From the NCBI GenBank assembly GCA_050951845.1, contig JBMNJV010000004.1:310001-374000 (forward strand): a DNA stretch of 64,000 nt. Reading direction: 5' to 3'. Of the stretch, positions 7,762 to 15,444 are shown piece by piece (the first letter of the stretch is position 1; every line of letters starts with the position of its first letter). The notes under the pieces are model-generated. The model was given only the letters and a program-made list of their open reading frames with translations. It had not been told where the DNA came from and ran no database searches. The position numbers and the translations under genes are program-made. This stretch comes from UBA5436 sp050951845 (GTDB lineage: Bacteria > Bacillota > Clostridia > Saccharofermentanales > DTU023).

Positions 7762-7836
7762 TGGCAGGGGAGACAGGATTTGAACCCGCAACCGACGGTT
7801 TTGGAGACCGTTGCTCTACCGTTGAGCCACTCCCCT
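7762..7836 (-). tRNA. trnW: tRNA-Trp (CCA anticodon)
   Basis: Acceptor stem AGGGGAG/CTCCCCT, then discriminator G and an encoded CCA (7762-7764). D arm GCTC...GAGC-type, anticodon loop CTCCAAA giving anticodon CCA, and T arm with TTCAAAT loop. Total length is 75 nt. It is the second gene of a two-tRNA transcript. Confidence 0.95.
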
Positions 7837-7879
7837 ATAAATATGCAAATCAGCATTTGAGGAAATGCTGATTTGCATT

Positions 7880-7966
7880 TGGTGCCGGAGATGGGACTTG
7901 AACCCATACGCCCTTACGGACAACAGATTTTGAGTCTATCTCGTCTGCCGGTTCCGACACTCCGGC
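7880..7966 (-). tRNA. trnL: tRNA-Leu (CAA anticodon)
   Basis: Acceptor GCCGGAG/CTCCGGC, discriminator A and an encoded CCA. Anticodon stem ATAGA/TCTGT with loop CTCAAAA gives anticodon CAA (reads UUG). A long variable arm (TGTCCGTAAGGGCGT) marks it as class II. Total length is 87 nt. It is the first gene of the tRNA pair. Confidence 0.95.
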
Positions 7967-7979
7967 GAGTTACTAAACA

Positions 7980-8008
7980 AATATATCAAAGAAAAAAATC
8001 AATGTCAA
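7980..8008 (-). promoter_or_regulatory. Promoter of the tRNA-Leu/tRNA-Trp unit
   Basis: On the minus strand TTGACA (8003-8008), a 17-bp spacer and TATATT (7980-7985) lie 14 bp before the tRNA-Leu 5' end. The -35 overlaps the stop codon of the YfhO-type gene, so tRNA transcription starts at the very end of that gene. Confidence 0.85.
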
Positions 8009-11000
8009 TTGTCATTATTTTTAAGATCTGTGTCATCTTTCATATTTTTATTGTCCTGAACATCCTGAACATCCTGAACATCACGAATAATATGAATATC
8101 CTGAACATTATGAGTATCCTGAACGTTCTGAATAGCTTGATTATCATCAATCACCGGTTTATCAATGCCGGTATTATAATCTTTAACAGTTCTGGCATTG
8201 ATCAGATCCTCATGCTTTTTTCTGTCGAAAAATTGTTTTTGATCGGAATAGCTGATTTGTGATAATTCAATAATCTCCGGTAATTTGGTTTCAGCAGATT
8301 TTAAAGTCAGATCAAGTTGCAACGGCTTATCAGGTTTTGCTGCTAAATCAGATTGGCCGGATTTATCGGATTTAGACGGTTCGGCAACTTGCAGGTTTCT
8401 CTTTTCAAAAGAATCGTTAACTGCAAAAGCAAGCGGTCTGATCTGTAAACCGGAATGAATTTCCGATTCAGCTTGTGCCGATAAGGCTCTTTTCTTTGCC
8501 CGATGGCGTTTTACCATTATTACTATAATTAACAATAATATTCCGAACAGGATACTTGTACCGCTGATAATTGCCGCAAGTATAAATCCTTGCGGAACAA
8601 AAGTCAGATCAATTTGATTGTTCCCCGCTTCGACCTGAATCAGCATCAAAGAGTCGGAAAAAGGTTTAATCTCGACCTGCTGCTGATTAACTTCGGCATA
8701 CCAACCAGGATCAAAAGTCGATGTAAATAAGAGATAGCCGGGTTCAGGACATTCAATTTGTGCGGACAAATGATCTGAATTATGTTTGATCGGATTAACC
8801 GCAATCTTAGCTAATCTGTTATTCCAATTTTCGAATAGCTCCTGATTAATTACAGCAGCTTCGAATTCGATATTACCGTTTTTGGCATCTTTTTTATTGA
8901 TATTAAAAACGATCCTGACTTTTTCACCTTGATTCAAATAGCCTAAATCAGAAATAGAGGTACCTTTGCGACTGAGATTTTGTTTAGAAGTAGCTTCTGT
9001 TGCTTCGTCAGTTTGTTCAGCTAACTGCTTGCTTATATAGACTTGGTCAAATCGTAAACCTGTTACATCCCAGGCAATCGTGTGATAACCGGATTGAGTT
9101 GCTTCTATTTCAAAAGAAAACTCTGCCTGATCTTCAGCTAAGAGATCAACTTGAAATTTCTTGTCCGAGATTTCAATTACGGTACAGCCGGCTGAATTAT
9201 CGGAATAATAATTCACTGCTTGCAGCATTTCAGGCTCACCGCCCAAAACTTTGATCAGATTTCTCTGATTGCTGAAACTGGTAATATCCGGATTAGTTTG
9301 GAATGTTTCAGCAGCATCAGCGTCAGGTACAAAATACAGTAACGGTAAGGCATATTTATTTTCGTATAATGCAGTTACTCCATCTGTTTCTTTTGCTTCA
9401 TAAAAAGAAACTTGCTCTTCCCTTTTCTGATCAAGAATTTTATATTTTATACCGAACAGAGAATCCAGAATAATATTGGATCCGGTATTTTGATAACTGT
9501 TAATTCCGTTATTGTCATAGCCTAAATGAGCAAACAATTGAACCGGTTGTTTAGGATAAGTTGAGGCGAAAATTGTCAACCCCGGAAAACCGAATAACAT
9601 CGGATCATTTACACATTTATCCGGCCATAATGCCGCTCTGGCATTGGGAGATTCCTGCTTGATCTGCTCTACCCTTTTCAAAACAGAAGAGGGATATTCA
9701 CCCGCCAAATATCCGTCGCGTGATCCGTAATATTCATTGTCGTTGATTGAAGCAATTCCGACCATTGTATTAATTGTCAGCTCAACTATCATAATAAATA
9801 GTAAAGCTAAAGAGATAAATCTTTTTTTGATTTTAGGATCCTCGCCGGTATTAAGTATTAAAGCAAAAATGAACAAGACCAGAATTGTAACTAAGATTAA
9901 CGAAAATTCATAATTTTCCTGATCTATTTTTTGTAAAAACAGTAAAAGAACAATCCAAATCCCGAGAGTTTTCGACCAAGAAACTTTGTCTGAACCCTGC
10001 CATGAATCATAAGCGGTTAAAGCCATTGAACATAGAAGAAAAATCAGAACAAAAGAATTTCTGAACGGTAATTGATTCGGATAATGAAATCCATGCCAGA
10101 TAAAGTTTAAAACGTTATTATTCAGGCTGACAATTAAGAAGAACAGTAAAACAGCATGAGCTATTTTATTGGAATAAGATATTCTTTTACTGCTGAAAAA
10201 AAACGGAATCATTAAAAGTAAAACTGCACCGGCATAAAGATTCGGCATACCGTCTCTGATGGATAAAGGCGCCAGGGTCATCAGCCTGCCGACGAAATCG
10301 ATAAACGGTTGAAAGAAATCTATGGATTGCGGAAATGTGTCTCCGGAAGCGGATGTTCTGGTCAGAGCCATAACAGTAGGCAATAAGGTTATTGCTGCCA
10401 TTCCTCCTGCCAGTAAGGATCCCCCGGCAAATTTGAGAAAACATTTCCCGCCATGCTTATTGATTGTTTTGAGTTCCTTGTTATTGTTTGTTTCTTGAAT
10501 ATACAAAACAAAATAATAAAAAACTAAAAAGAAACAAACAAAAAAAGCAGTATAATAATTGACAATCAAAGTCAGTGCAAGACTGATTACATAGAGCCAG
10601 GTTCGCTGATTTCTGATCAGATATGTTAAGCCTAGTATTACAATAGGCAATAAAATTATCGTATCCAACCACATGATATTCCATGAGTAAGCTAATGAAT
10701 ATCCCGATAGTGCATATCCGCAGGCAATCGCCAGAGAAAACCAACTATGACGTTTCCGGGAAAAATAACTGAAACAATAAAAACTTAAACCGCTGGTTGC
10801 AATTTTCAAAACTGTCAGTAATAAAACAGCCTCACTGATTTGCTGTTCCGAAAACAACAATAACAATAAATTAAACGGGCTTACCATATAATAAGTAATT
10901 GCGGTGAAGAAATTAAATCCCATACCGCCGGACCAACTGATGAATAATGAATCACCGCTTAATAATTTGGATCTCAACTCGCGTAAAAACGGAGCATATT

Positions 11001-11193
11001 GATGATACAAGTCAATTGTTAAGATATGTTTCGAACCGAACGGATAAATGCTTTGAATTGCATAAGCTAAACCGATAATCAATAAGGGTATAATAAAAGC
11101 CAGAAGAAAGTATTTGCTTTGACCAAGTTTACTGAGTTTCTTCGAGGAATCAAATGAATCCTGAGTTGCTAATGCTGCCTGGGATTTTTTCAT
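8005..11193 (-). CDS. YfhO-family large membrane protein
   Basis: This 1062-aa protein has about a dozen transmembrane helices in the N-terminal ~480 residues. The YfhO hallmark DLYHQYAPFL follows the first helix. A large extracytoplasmic region (about 485-870) precedes a final helix near 880-905 and a cytosolic tail of about 155 residues. YfhO-type proteins are GT-C-like membrane proteins linked to glycosylation of envelope polymers; the exact reaction here is not known. The tail ends in degenerate VQDVQD/IQNVQD repeats encoded by a short DNA repeat (8050-8135). GGAG lies before the ATG. Monocistronic by its surroundings. Confidence 0.8.
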   Translation of the reverse strand: MKKSQAALATQDSFDSSKKLSKLGQSKYFLLAFIIPLLIIGLAYAIQSIYPFGSKHILTIDLYHQYAPFLRELRSKLLSGDSLFISWSGGMGFNFFTAITYYMVSPFNLLLLLFSEQQISEAVLLLTVLKIATSGLSFYCFSYFSRKRHSWFSLAIACGYALSGYSLAYSWNIMWLDTIILLPIVILGLTYLIRNQRTWLYVISLALTLIVNYYTAFFVCFFLVFYYFVLYIQETNNNKELKTINKHGGKCFLKFAGGSLLAGGMAAITLLPTVMALTRTSASGDTFPQSIDFFQPFIDFVGRLMTLAPLSIRDGMPNLYAGAVLLLMIPFFFSSKRISYSNKIAHAVLLFFLIVSLNNNVLNFIWHGFHYPNQLPFRNSFVLIFLLCSMALTAYDSWQGSDKVSWSKTLGIWIVLLLFLQKIDQENYEFSLILVTILVLFIFALILNTGEDPKIKKRFISLALLFIMIVELTINTMVGIASINDNEYYGSRDGYLAGEYPSSVLKRVEQIKQESPNARAALWPDKCVNDPMLFGFPGLTIFASTYPKQPVQLFAHLGYDNNGINSYQNTGSNIILDSLFGIKYKILDQKREEQVSFYEAKETDGVTALYENKYALPLLYFVPDADAAETFQTNPDITSFSNQRNLIKVLGGEPEMLQAVNYYSDNSAGCTVIEISDKKFQVDLLAEDQAEFSFEIEATQSGYHTIAWDVTGLRFDQVYISKQLAEQTDEATEATSKQNLSRKGTSISDLGYLNQGEKVRIVFNINKKDAKNGNIEFEAAVINQELFENWNNRLAKIAVNPIKHNSDHLSAQIECPEPGYLLFTSTFDPGWYAEVNQQQVEIKPFSDSLMLIQVEAGNNQIDLTFVPQGFILAAIISGTSILFGILLLIIVIMVKRHRAKKRALSAQAESEIHSGLQIRPLAFAVNDSFEKRNLQVAEPSKSDKSGQSDLAAKPDKPLQLDLTLKSAETKLPEIIELSQISYSDQKQFFDRKKHEDLINARTVKDYNTGIDKPVIDDNQAIQNVQDTHNVQDIHIIRDVQDVQDVQDNKNMKDDTDLKNNDN
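8050..8135 (-). repeat. Short tandem repeat in the YfhO-type tail
   Basis: Tandem 9-12-bp units related to CCTGAACAT encode the acidic VQD-type repeats (IQNVQDTHNVQDIH, DVQDVQDVQDNK). The repeat is in frame, so changes in copy number would alter tail length without a frameshift. Confidence 0.7.
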
Positions 11194-11305
11194 AAATGAA
11201 TGCTCCGAATCAAATTTGTGTTATTACTGATTAACGAAACCGGTTTTTCTGTCTTTTCGTTAAACCTGAATTTAATTCTAACAGAAATTGATTAAGTAAA
11301 AAACA

Positions 11306-11332
11306 AAGGATGATGTCATATGCATCATCCTT
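11306..11332 (-). terminator. Intrinsic terminator
   Basis: On the minus strand AAGGATGATG pairs with CATCATCCTT and is followed by TGTTTTTTAC. It ends the YtxH/DUF948-type two-gene transcript. Confidence 0.85.
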
Positions 11333-11371
11333 AAATTAAAATATCATTAAAATTAAGATTTCCTTATATAA

Positions 11372-11890
11372 TTAAGATTTGTTTTTATCTTTGTTTTTCG
11401 CTTTTTTGCGCTTGCGTTTAAATCTTTTTAAAAAGCCGATAATACCGATAAATTTTTTTAATTTAGATGCTACACCGCTAAAATTAATACCGGAAGTTGC
11501 TTTATTACCTCTGGAAAAAAGCTTGTTGACAGTTCCGACAATGTTAGTTGTGATGTCGGCAACGGTTTCAACTGTTGTACCTACTGAACTGGTCACACTT
11601 GCAACTTCATCCAGAATAACAGGTACATTATCTGCCGCAGATTCCGTAATTGTATTTACATCAGCTAAACTCTGATCTGTTTTTTTGACGATTTCAGGCA
11701 ATTGATTTACAGTTTGAGCCAAGGGTAATGCCATTTCATCCAACAGATCTTTTACCTTCTTAAAAGCAGCAGCCATACGGTAGAATAAAACTGCAAGGAA
11801 AAATAACGCAACAATGCCTGCCAAATACAACAGAACACTCAATAATTGATCTAAGGAAATAGTAATTTCACTTAAAACTACATAAGACAT
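11372..11890 (-). CDS. DUF948-like membrane protein
   Basis: This 172-aa protein has one N-terminal transmembrane helix (about residues 17-38). It continues as a long helical region with alternating Asn/Thr/Val typical of DUF948/YtxG-like proteins, and ends in a very basic tail (KRFKRKRKKAKNKDKN). In Bacillus, YtxG and YtxH sit together in a general stress operon; the same pair appears here in reverse order. Function unknown beyond envelope or stress association. GGTGG precedes the ATG. The YtxH-like gene ends 28 bp upstream. Confidence 0.7.
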   Translation of the reverse strand: MSYVVLSEITISLDQLLSVLLYLAGIVALFFLAVLFYRMAAAFKKVKDLLDEMALPLAQTVNQLPEIVKKTDQSLADVNTITESAADNVPVILDEVASVTSSVGTTVETVADITTNIVGTVNKLFSRGNKATSGINFSGVASKLKKFIGIIGFLKRFKRKRKKAKNKDKNKS

Positions 11891-11918
11891 GAAACCACCA
11901 ACTTTAGTTTTATTGAGC

Positions 11919-12242
11919 TTAAGCGTCTTCAGTTACTGAATCTGCATTTTCTGCAACATCTTCATCTTCAGCTTTGTTTTTTCTTTTGATAAATTTTTCC
12001 GAAACTTCTTGGCTTTTTTCTTTAACAAAATCAGCAACGGTTTGAGAAGCGGCTACAGCTTTTTCATAACCTTTTTCAGCTAATTTGGCAATATCTTCGC
12101 GAGTTTCTTTGCCTGATTGCGGTGCAAGTATAAGTCCGGCAGCAGCACCGAGCAATAATCCTGCTAAAGTACCGATCACTACATTAGCTCTGGCTTCTGA
12201 TTTTTTTTGATAACCAAATAAATTTCCAAATAAATCTCCCAT
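11919..12242 (-). CDS. YtxH-domain protein
   Basis: This 107-aa protein has a glycine/alanine-rich hydrophobic segment (VVIGTLAGLLLGAAAGLILAP, residues about 22-42) followed by SGKETREDI, the classic YtxH signature. A charged, probably coiled-coil helix and an acidic tail follow. YtxH proteins are small stress-associated membrane proteins of unknown mechanism. AAAGGAG precedes the ATG. First gene of the pair with the DUF948-like gene; the 160 bp upstream (12243-12404) contain no gene. Confidence 0.78.
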   Translation of the reverse strand: MGDLFGNLFGYQKKSEARANVVIGTLAGLLLGAAAGLILAPQSGKETREDIAKLAEKGYEKAVAASQTVADFVKEKSQEVSEKFIKRKNKAEDEDVAENADSVTEDA

Positions 12243-12404
12243 ATATTTACTCCTTTTCCATTGTTTATTATTTAGTAAAATACATATGTTCTTAATTATT
12301 ATACATCAAAAGAATGTATTAATAAAATGTTTTGTGAAAAAAAGCAATTAATTATAGTCAGTTAAAACTAAATTGTAATATATCTAACAAGAACAAAAAA
12401 CAAA

Positions 12405-12749
12405 ATCTGAGTAAACCTGTAAGCCGGGTTCTGTCGGGGACAATCATCTATCTAGATCCGGGATTCCGCCCGGATTCAAGCCACCTCCACGAAACGTGCG
12501 GGCCACACTATTGTTTCTCCACGGTGTTGCTTCAGACGGGGTTTACACGGCCAATCTGTTACCAGACTGCCGGTGAGCTCTTACCTCACCATTCCACCCT
12601 TACCGATTGCTCGGCGGTATAATTTCTGTTGCACTTTCCTTAAAGTCACCTTCACCGGGAACTACCCGGCGCCTTTGCCCTATGAAGCCCGGACTTTCCT
12701 CATCTGCAGATTTTCATCTTCGCAGCCGCGATTGTCCAGTTTACTCAGA
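12405..12749 (-). ncRNA. rnpB: RNase P RNA, class A type
   Basis: Read on the minus strand, the RNA starts CTGAGTAAACTGG and ends GGTTTACTCAG, closing helix P1. Conserved core elements are present in order: GAGGAAAGTCCGGGCT near the 5' end, GGTAAGGGTGGAATGGTGAGG in the middle, AGATTGGCCGTGTAAACCCC, and GACAGAACCCGGCTTACAG at the 3' end. Length about 345 nt. The 5' side of P1 overlaps the last codons of the nif3-like gene. The product is the catalytic RNA that matures tRNA 5' ends. Confidence 0.95.
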
Positions 12750-13547
12750 TCTTAATTGATTATATGTGATTCCCGGATTTTCCACAAAATTAATTTTTGA
12801 AAATTTGTTTGAGAGTTTGCTTTTTAATAAAGGAATTACTGTTTGCTCCGAGGCACCGTGACCTGCAGCAAACATTGCGATCCCTCTTTCTTTAAGCATT
12901 ACTCCCACATGATGTTTGATTTCACCCGTTATTAATAAATCAACTTTTTGTTGCTCTAATCGGGGAATCCACGATTCATCAAATGATCCCGGAGTAAAAA
13001 CGATTCTTTGTATTGTCAAATTTTGGTCAAGATTAACTTGCACGGTAGTTTTAAGATTGTTTTCAACCTGCTGCAATAAACTGCTGAGATTTTGTTCTTC
13101 TTTCAGTCTCACAATTCTGCCGTGACCGACTTCGTTTTCTATTTCATGCGGAATCAGAATTTTTATATCCGAATAATAACTTCCGGGTTCCAAAGTCGCC
13201 TGAAGAAAAGATGTAGCAACTCCTTCTGCCGCAACATCCAGATTTGTATGGCATGAAATTACACTGATTTTTTGAGCTGCTAAATCAAGCAATAAACTTT
13301 GTTCAAAGTTATCCGCAATAAAATGTTTAAGTGGAGAAAAAATAAACGGATGATGTGTAATTATTAAATTACAATTGTTGGCAAGAGCAAGTTTATAGGC
13401 ATCACTGGTTAAATCCAAACTGAGAACCGCACCTTCAGTTTGATCATCAAGCCAGCCTAAAGTGGGACCGGTCGGATCCCATTGTTCAGCATCACTGTAT
13501 GGTGCAATTTCATTTATATATTTTAAAATTTCTCTGTGTATAACCAT
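12741..13547 (-). CDS. Nif3-like dinuclear metal-center protein
   Basis: This 268-aa member of the Nif3/YqfO family has a HHP metal motif (IITHHPFIF, about residue 65), SCHTNLD around 98, and the late GHGASEQTVI that supplies further metal ligands. It lacks the central PII-like insert of the longer YqfO proteins. The biochemical role is unsettled in the family. The start overlaps the end of trmK by 25 bp, with GGAG upstream. Its stop codon TAA lies inside helix P1 of rnpB. The order trmK-nif3 after rpoD is conserved in Firmicutes. Confidence 0.88.
   Translation of the reverse strand: MVIHREILKYINEIAPYSDAEQWDPTGPTLGWLDDQTEGAVLSLDLTSDAYKLALANNCNLIITHHPFIFSPLKHFIADNFEQSLLLDLAAQKISVISCHTNLDVAAEGVATSFLQATLEPGSYYSDIKILIPHEIENEVGHGRIVRLKEEQNLSSLLQQVENNLKTTVQVNLDQNLTIQRIVFTPGSFDESWIPRLEQQKVDLLITGEIKHHVGVMLKERGIAMFAAGHGASEQTVIPLLKSKLSNKFSKINFVENPGITYNQLRSE
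12759..12787 (-). promoter_or_regulatory. Promoter of rnpB, inside the nif3-like gene
   Basis: On the minus strand a perfect TATAAT (12759-12764) lies 17 bp after TTGTGG (12782-12787). Transcription would begin near 12752, a few bases before the rnpB core. The element is wholly within the 3' end of the nif3-like coding region. Confidence 0.65.
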
Positions 13548-14311
13548 TTTTTCTCCTTATTTGAAATTATATTCACAATATCTTGTTTTATTTTATGATA
13601 TCGTTCAATGCTGCGCGCTTTACGTTCTGCCAAACGTTTTAATCTGTACAAATATGCCAAATATGTAGCAATGGCGGAATCTGTTGTTTTATCTGCCGGA
13701 TCAGTAGTTGTCTGCTCAGAACTTTCCGTATTCGAAGTTGTTCCGGAAGTGATGCTCAAATCTATATTAATGCCGCAGAATGCCTCTGTATCGGTTATAG
13801 TATATTTTTCACCGGTATATTTTACAAATAACTGACTGTAGAATTTATTCTGTTCTTTAATCACTTGTTCCCGTTCGATCTGAAATCCGTTCTTTGCCAG
13901 CCATTTACGTAATTCAAACCAAGTCCAGTTCGGCTGTAAGATAAAAGTTTGATTTTGCCGGAACCGCGATTTAGCTTCGGCTAAGATATTGCTGATTAAG
14001 ATACCGCCCATACCTGCAATGACAATAACTTCATCACCAGTAAAACTGATATTGCTTAAACCGTCATTGATTTTTAATTCAATTAATTCCGTATATCCTG
14101 CTGTTCGAATATTCTCGCTAGCTTTCGCTAACGGTTTGAGATTATTATCGATTGCAAGAATCTTTTGTGTTATGTTTCTGTCAATTAAGGCAATCGGCAA
14201 ATATGCATGATCGGTTCCGACATCTATCACAAAAGAATCAGGCCTGATCCATCTGATCAAAGCCGCAATTCTTTTGCTTAATTTATTTTTGGTTTTACCG
14301 GAATTTTTCAA
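13523..14311 (-). CDS. trmK: tRNA (adenine22-N1)-methyltransferase TrmK
   Basis: This 262-aa SAM-dependent methyltransferase has motif I FVIDVGTDHAYLPI (about residues 28-41) and the characteristic IAGMGG (about 97-102) followed by LQPN, matching TrmK, which methylates N1 of A22 in tRNA. A C-terminal helical domain follows. The C-terminal half has a serine/threonine-rich insertion (SITSGTTSNTESSEQTTT, about 190-207) that looks like a disordered loop. The ATG follows the rpoD stop by 2 bp and the end overlaps the nif3-like gene, so all three are coupled. Confidence 0.9.
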   Translation of the reverse strand: MKNSGKTKNKLSKRIAALIRWIRPDSFVIDVGTDHAYLPIALIDRNITQKILAIDNNLKPLAKASENIRTAGYTELIELKINDGLSNISFTGDEVIVIAGMGGILISNILAEAKSRFRQNQTFILQPNWTWFELRKWLAKNGFQIEREQVIKEQNKFYSQLFVKYTGEKYTITDTEAFCGINIDLSITSGTTSNTESSEQTTTDPADKTTDSAIATYLAYLYRLKRLAERKARSIERYHKIKQDIVNIISNKEKKWLYTEKF

Positions 14312-14313
14312 AT

Positions 14314-15420
14314 TTAATCTAAATAGTCTTTCAATTTTTGGCTGCGTGACGGATGACGCAATTTACGCAATGCTTTGGCTTCTATTTGCCGGATTCTCTC
14401 TCTGGTAACATCAAATTCACGTCCGACTTCTTCCAAGGTTCTGGTTCTGCCGTCATCCAGGCCGAAACGTAAACGTAAGACTTTTTCTTCACGAGGGGTT
14501 AATTCTTTTAAGACTTCGAATAATTGCTCTTTTAAGAGAGCGAAAGAAGCTTGTTCGGAAGGTGACGGTGCATCATCGTCCGGAATGAAATCACCCAAAA
14601 AGCTGTCTTCTTCTTCTCCGATCGGCTTTTCCAGAGAAACCGGTTCTTGTGAAATTTTCATGATTTCACGTACTTTTTCAACTGTTATTTCCATTTCTTC
14701 GGCAATTTCTTCCGGTTCAGGTTCCCGTCCCAGTTTTTGCAACAGTTGTCTTTGTATTCTGATCATTTTATTGATGGTTTCCACCATATGTACAGGGATA
14801 CGGATTGTGCGTGCCTGATCGGCAATAGCTCTGGTGATTGCTTGTCTGATCCACCAGGTCGCATAAGTTGAAAATTTATAGCCTTTACGATAGTCGAATT
14901 TATCAACTGCTTTGATTAAACCCAGATTGCCTTCCTGAATCAGATCAAGGAATGAAAGCCCTCTGCCTGTATAGCGTTTGGCGATACTGACCACTAAACG
15001 CAAATTAGCCGTGGTTAAATGGTCTTTGGCTTCGTTGTCACCCATTTCCATCCGTGCAGCTAATTCTTTTTCTTCATCTGCAGTCAGCAAATCAACTCGA
15101 CCGATTTCTTTAAGGTACATTCTGACCGGATCATCGACAATTATCGCTTCGGTAAAGATACGACCGTTATTTTCGTCTTCTTCCTCTTCATCATCTTCGA
15201 TAACTTCAATTCCGGCATTCAATAAACCTTCAATTATCTGATCGAGATAATCCTCATGTAATTTAATAGATTCAAGATAATCGATAATATCCTGTTGTCT
15301 GAGCTGATTATCTTTGCGGTTACCGCGATTAATCAGTGAAATAATAGCTCTTTCTTCCTTGGTTTCAACTACCTGCTCTTCTTTTTCTTTGTCCTGTTTT
15401 TGTTTCTTTGTTTTACTCAT
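14314..15420 (-). CDS. rpoD: Housekeeping RNA polymerase sigma factor (RpoD/SigA)
   Basis: This 368-aa primary sigma factor has all main regions. Region 1.1 is acidic (about 1-90). Region 1.2 starts DPVRMYLKEIG (97-107). Region 2 contains FSTYATWWIRQAITRAI (183-199) for -10 recognition and melting. Region 3 follows, and region 4.2 has the helix-turn-helix EEVGREFDVTRERIRQIEAK (330-349) for the -35. GGAGGA precedes the ATG. It follows dnaG by 24 bp, the classic macromolecular synthesis arrangement, and precedes trmK. Confidence 0.98.
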   Translation of the reverse strand: MSKTKKQKQDKEKEEQVVETKEERAIISLINRGNRKDNQLRQQDIIDYLESIKLHEDYLDQIIEGLLNAGIEVIEDDEEEEDENNGRIFTEAIIVDDPVRMYLKEIGRVDLLTADEEKELAARMEMGDNEAKDHLTTANLRLVVSIAKRYTGRGLSFLDLIQEGNLGLIKAVDKFDYRKGYKFSTYATWWIRQAITRAIADQARTIRIPVHMVETINKMIRIQRQLLQKLGREPEPEEIAEEMEITVEKVREIMKISQEPVSLEKPIGEEEDSFLGDFIPDDDAPSPSEQASFALLKEQLFEVLKELTPREEKVLRLRFGLDDGRTRTLEEVGREFDVTRERIRQIEAKALRKLRHPSRSQKLKDYLD

Positions 15421-15444
15421 TTTATAAGTAATTCCTCCAATTAT

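Noticed and set aside
7680..8262. Plus-strand frames with LAGETGFEPATDGF and MGLEPIRPYGQQ
   Set aside because: These are the well-known false translations across tRNA genes (here tRNA-Trp and tRNA-Leu).
12573..12755. A 60-codon plus-strand frame
   Set aside because: It lies within rnpB and reads the antisense of the ribozyme core.
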